A stretch of 7,242 nt of DNA from Candidatus Bipolaricaulis sp. Lineage in GTDB: Bacteria; Bipolaricaulota; Bipolaricaulia; Bipolaricaulales; Bipolaricaulaceae. Made by a program: the position numbers and the translations under genes. Within the stretch, counting starts at the first letter, position 1, and each line of letters begins with the position of its first letter. Under the pieces are notes generated by a model that saw only the letters and a program-made list of their open reading frames with translations, was not told the origin of the DNA and made no database searches. Of the stretch, positions 6,467-7,242 are shown in pieces. The stretch lies in assembly GCA_020062805.1 (NCBI GenBank), contig JAGUVP010000266.1:1-7242 (forward strand), in the 5' to 3' direction.

Positions 6467-6518
6467 TCTTCCCCCTCTCCTCTCGTGCTCTCGCTCTCGG
6501 CTCTCGGGGGAGTGTTCG
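6467..6518 (-). promoter_or_regulatory. Purine-rich tract between cupin and element, probable original mnmA ribosome-binding region
   Basis: Read on the minus strand this gap has four GAGAGC/CGAGAG-type units and ends GAGGAGAGGGGGAAGA directly against the element. If the 84-bp element were absent, these bases would stand just before ATG 6382 and form a good SD sequence. The four CTCTCG copies (plus strand 6480-6485, 6488-6493, 6494-6499, 6501-6506) form a short imperfect repeat. Confidence 0.45.
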
Positions 6519-6872
6519 CTAGATCTCGTGCTGCACGGGGATGATGCACAGGAAGTCAAGTCGCTCCGGACCTCCGTTCCGGAACTGGTGGTAGTCGCCC
6601 GAGGGGACGAACACCACGGATCCCTCCTGGATGGGGACAAGGCCGGTCGTGGTGAGCACGGTGCCCCGACCGCGGAGCACGACCACTCCGTGCTCGAACG
6701 GGTGGGTGTGGGCCGGGGTGTGGCCGCCAGGGGTCAGCGTGAACAGGCGCACCGCGAACGTGGGCGCACCGTCGGACGGCCCGACCAGAACCCGCTTCAG
6801 AACGCCCACGATCTCGGCACCGTTCGACATGTCGGTGCTCTGGACTTCGGTCATCTCTCTCACGATCACCAT
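6519..6872 (-). CDS. Small single-domain cupin, TM1459-like, four-histidine metal site
   Basis: A 117-residue cytoplasmic beta-barrel protein with no signal peptide. The N-terminal third (VLKRVLVG...RLFTLTPGG, residues 24-50) and the end (RLDFLCIIP, 104-112) closely follow my recollection of Thermotoga maritima TM1459, a manganese-binding cupin of known structure. Motif 1 is AHTHPFEHGVVVLRG (54-68) and motif 2 is VPSGDYHQFRN (89-99). The four likely ligands H55, H57, H61 and H95 have the same spacing (+2, +4, +34) as the TM1459 histidines. C109 falls where TM1459 has its active-site cysteine. The glutamate often found two residues after the third histidine position is glycine here, as the site is of the all-His kind. 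The start ATG 6872 has GGAGG five bases upstream. The gene lies 11 bases after the phosphodiesterase stop, so it is operonic. The physiological substrate of this subfamily is not established. Confidence 0.9.
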   Translation of the reverse strand: MVIVREMTEVQSTDMSNGAEIVGVLKRVLVGPSDGAPTFAVRLFTLTPGGHTPAHTHPFEHGVVVLRGRGTVLTTTGLVPIQEGSVVFVPSGDYHQFRNGGPERLDFLCIIPVQHEI

Positions 6873-6883
6873 GCGCGCCTCCT

Positions 6884-7242
6884 CTATACAGTTCGTGCCA
6901 AGAGCGGCACGTACAGCTCGCCGGGGGTCAGGGACCCGTGCAGCCCGCGCAGCTTGAACTCCTCCGTCGGCCAGAGGAGGAACTTCCGCTCACGGGACAG
7001 GACGAGGAAGTCGCCGAGGAGCGCCCGCACGGCCGGCGTGGGCTCCTCCAGCCCCCACAGCTTCCGCTTCAACGCCTCCTCCACCGTGAGCACGGTGAAC
7101 GCGTCCGGAAAGTGCCGGGCGAAGAAGCTCGCCACCGCGTCCTCGTGTCCCCGGCGCACGAACAGGTACGATGCGCGGGGGTCGCCGACCGGCGGGACGA
7201 GCAGGCCATCGCGCAGCGCCGGATGCGCGGGGCAGGACACCA
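6884..7242 (-). CDS. C-terminal part of an alkaline-phosphatase-superfamily (type I phosphodiesterase / nucleotide pyrophosphatase-like) protein; 5' end beyond window
   Basis: About 118 codons of a longer gene that enters from the right edge. The segment has GDPRASYLFVRRGHEDAVASFF (around 19-40 of the visible part), a middle VLTVEEALKRKLWG, and then LLGDFLVLSRERKFLLWP. It ends in LHGSLTPGELYVPLLA, which matches the end of many AP-superfamily phosphodiesterases, where a histidine in an HGG-(L/M)-(S/T)-P-E-E-(M)-x-VP pattern closes the metal site. Here it reads HGSLTPGELYVP, a slightly degenerate form. A GTG near 7240 is only an internal codon; catalytic Asp/Thr residues expected upstream are outside the window. 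Its stop overlaps the SD region of the cupin gene (TAGAGGAGG), so the two are probably cotranscribed. Superfamily likely; substrate unknown. Confidence 0.7.
   Translation of the reverse strand, partial: VSCPAHPALRDGLLVPPVGDPRASYLFVRRGHEDAVASFFARHFPDAFTVLTVEEALKRKLWGLEEPTPAVRALLGDFLVLSRERKFLLWPTEEFKLRGLHGSLTPGELYVPLLARTV

Noticed and set aside
6475..6507. CTCTCG repeats as a CRISPR or phase-variable microsatellite
   Set aside because: The units are only six bases, spacing is uneven and there are four copies, with no spacers. It is at most a short purine/pyrimidine tract.
5444..6544. 366-codon plus-strand open frame opposite mnmA
   Set aside because: Antisense of a certain MnmA with intact PP-loop and catalytic cysteines; no recognisable domain.
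6383..6640. Longer MnmA starting at an upstream codon near 6640
   Set aside because: This would read through the repeat element and overlap the cupin gene in another frame, adding about 86 serine/arginine-rich residues not found in MnmA. A start at 6382 or 6406 fits the family.

Overview
This is a GC-rich bacterial window, densely coded on both strands. It holds eight protein genes, two of them cut by the window edges, and one short mobile-type repeat; I found no RNA gene and no CRISPR array. The taxon cannot be fixed from the sequence. High GC, a non-lipidated solute-binding protein with a type I signal peptide, and a cupin very like a Thermotoga maritima protein suggest a diderm, possibly thermophilic, lineage. 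Bipolaricaulota-like or Thermotogota-associated groups are a guess, not a result.

Left (1-1410): the N-terminal 435 residues of a type IV (MsbA/LmrA-like) ABC exporter half-transporter run leftward off the window. Its promoter has a perfect TATAAT box so close to the start codon that the mRNA should be nearly leaderless. Facing it across about 100 bp is a small DUF3467 protein gene with its own promoter-like sequence and Shine-Dalgarno (SD) site.

Middle (1693-5338): a leader region with a terminator-like hairpin and two small inverted repeats precedes a three-gene peptide/nickel/opine-type ABC importer locus. It encodes a periplasmic binding protein and two membrane permeases of the DppB and DppC types. 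A perfect 28-bp palindrome separates the binding-protein gene from the permeases. The second permease start abuts the first permease stop. No ATPase subunit genes follow, so energy coupling must come from a locus elsewhere.

Right (5339-7242): a leftward set of genes, probably one operon: the C-terminus of an alkaline-phosphatase-superfamily phosphodiesterase, a four-histidine cupin resembling TM1459, and the tRNA 2-thiouridylase mnmA. The stops of mnmA and the second permease abut tail to tail (TAGCTA). The most interesting structure is an 84-bp element with perfect 15-bp inverted terminal arms. It sits directly between the mnmA start codon and what looks like the original mnmA ribosome-binding site, and it carries a replacement SD/ATG in frame.
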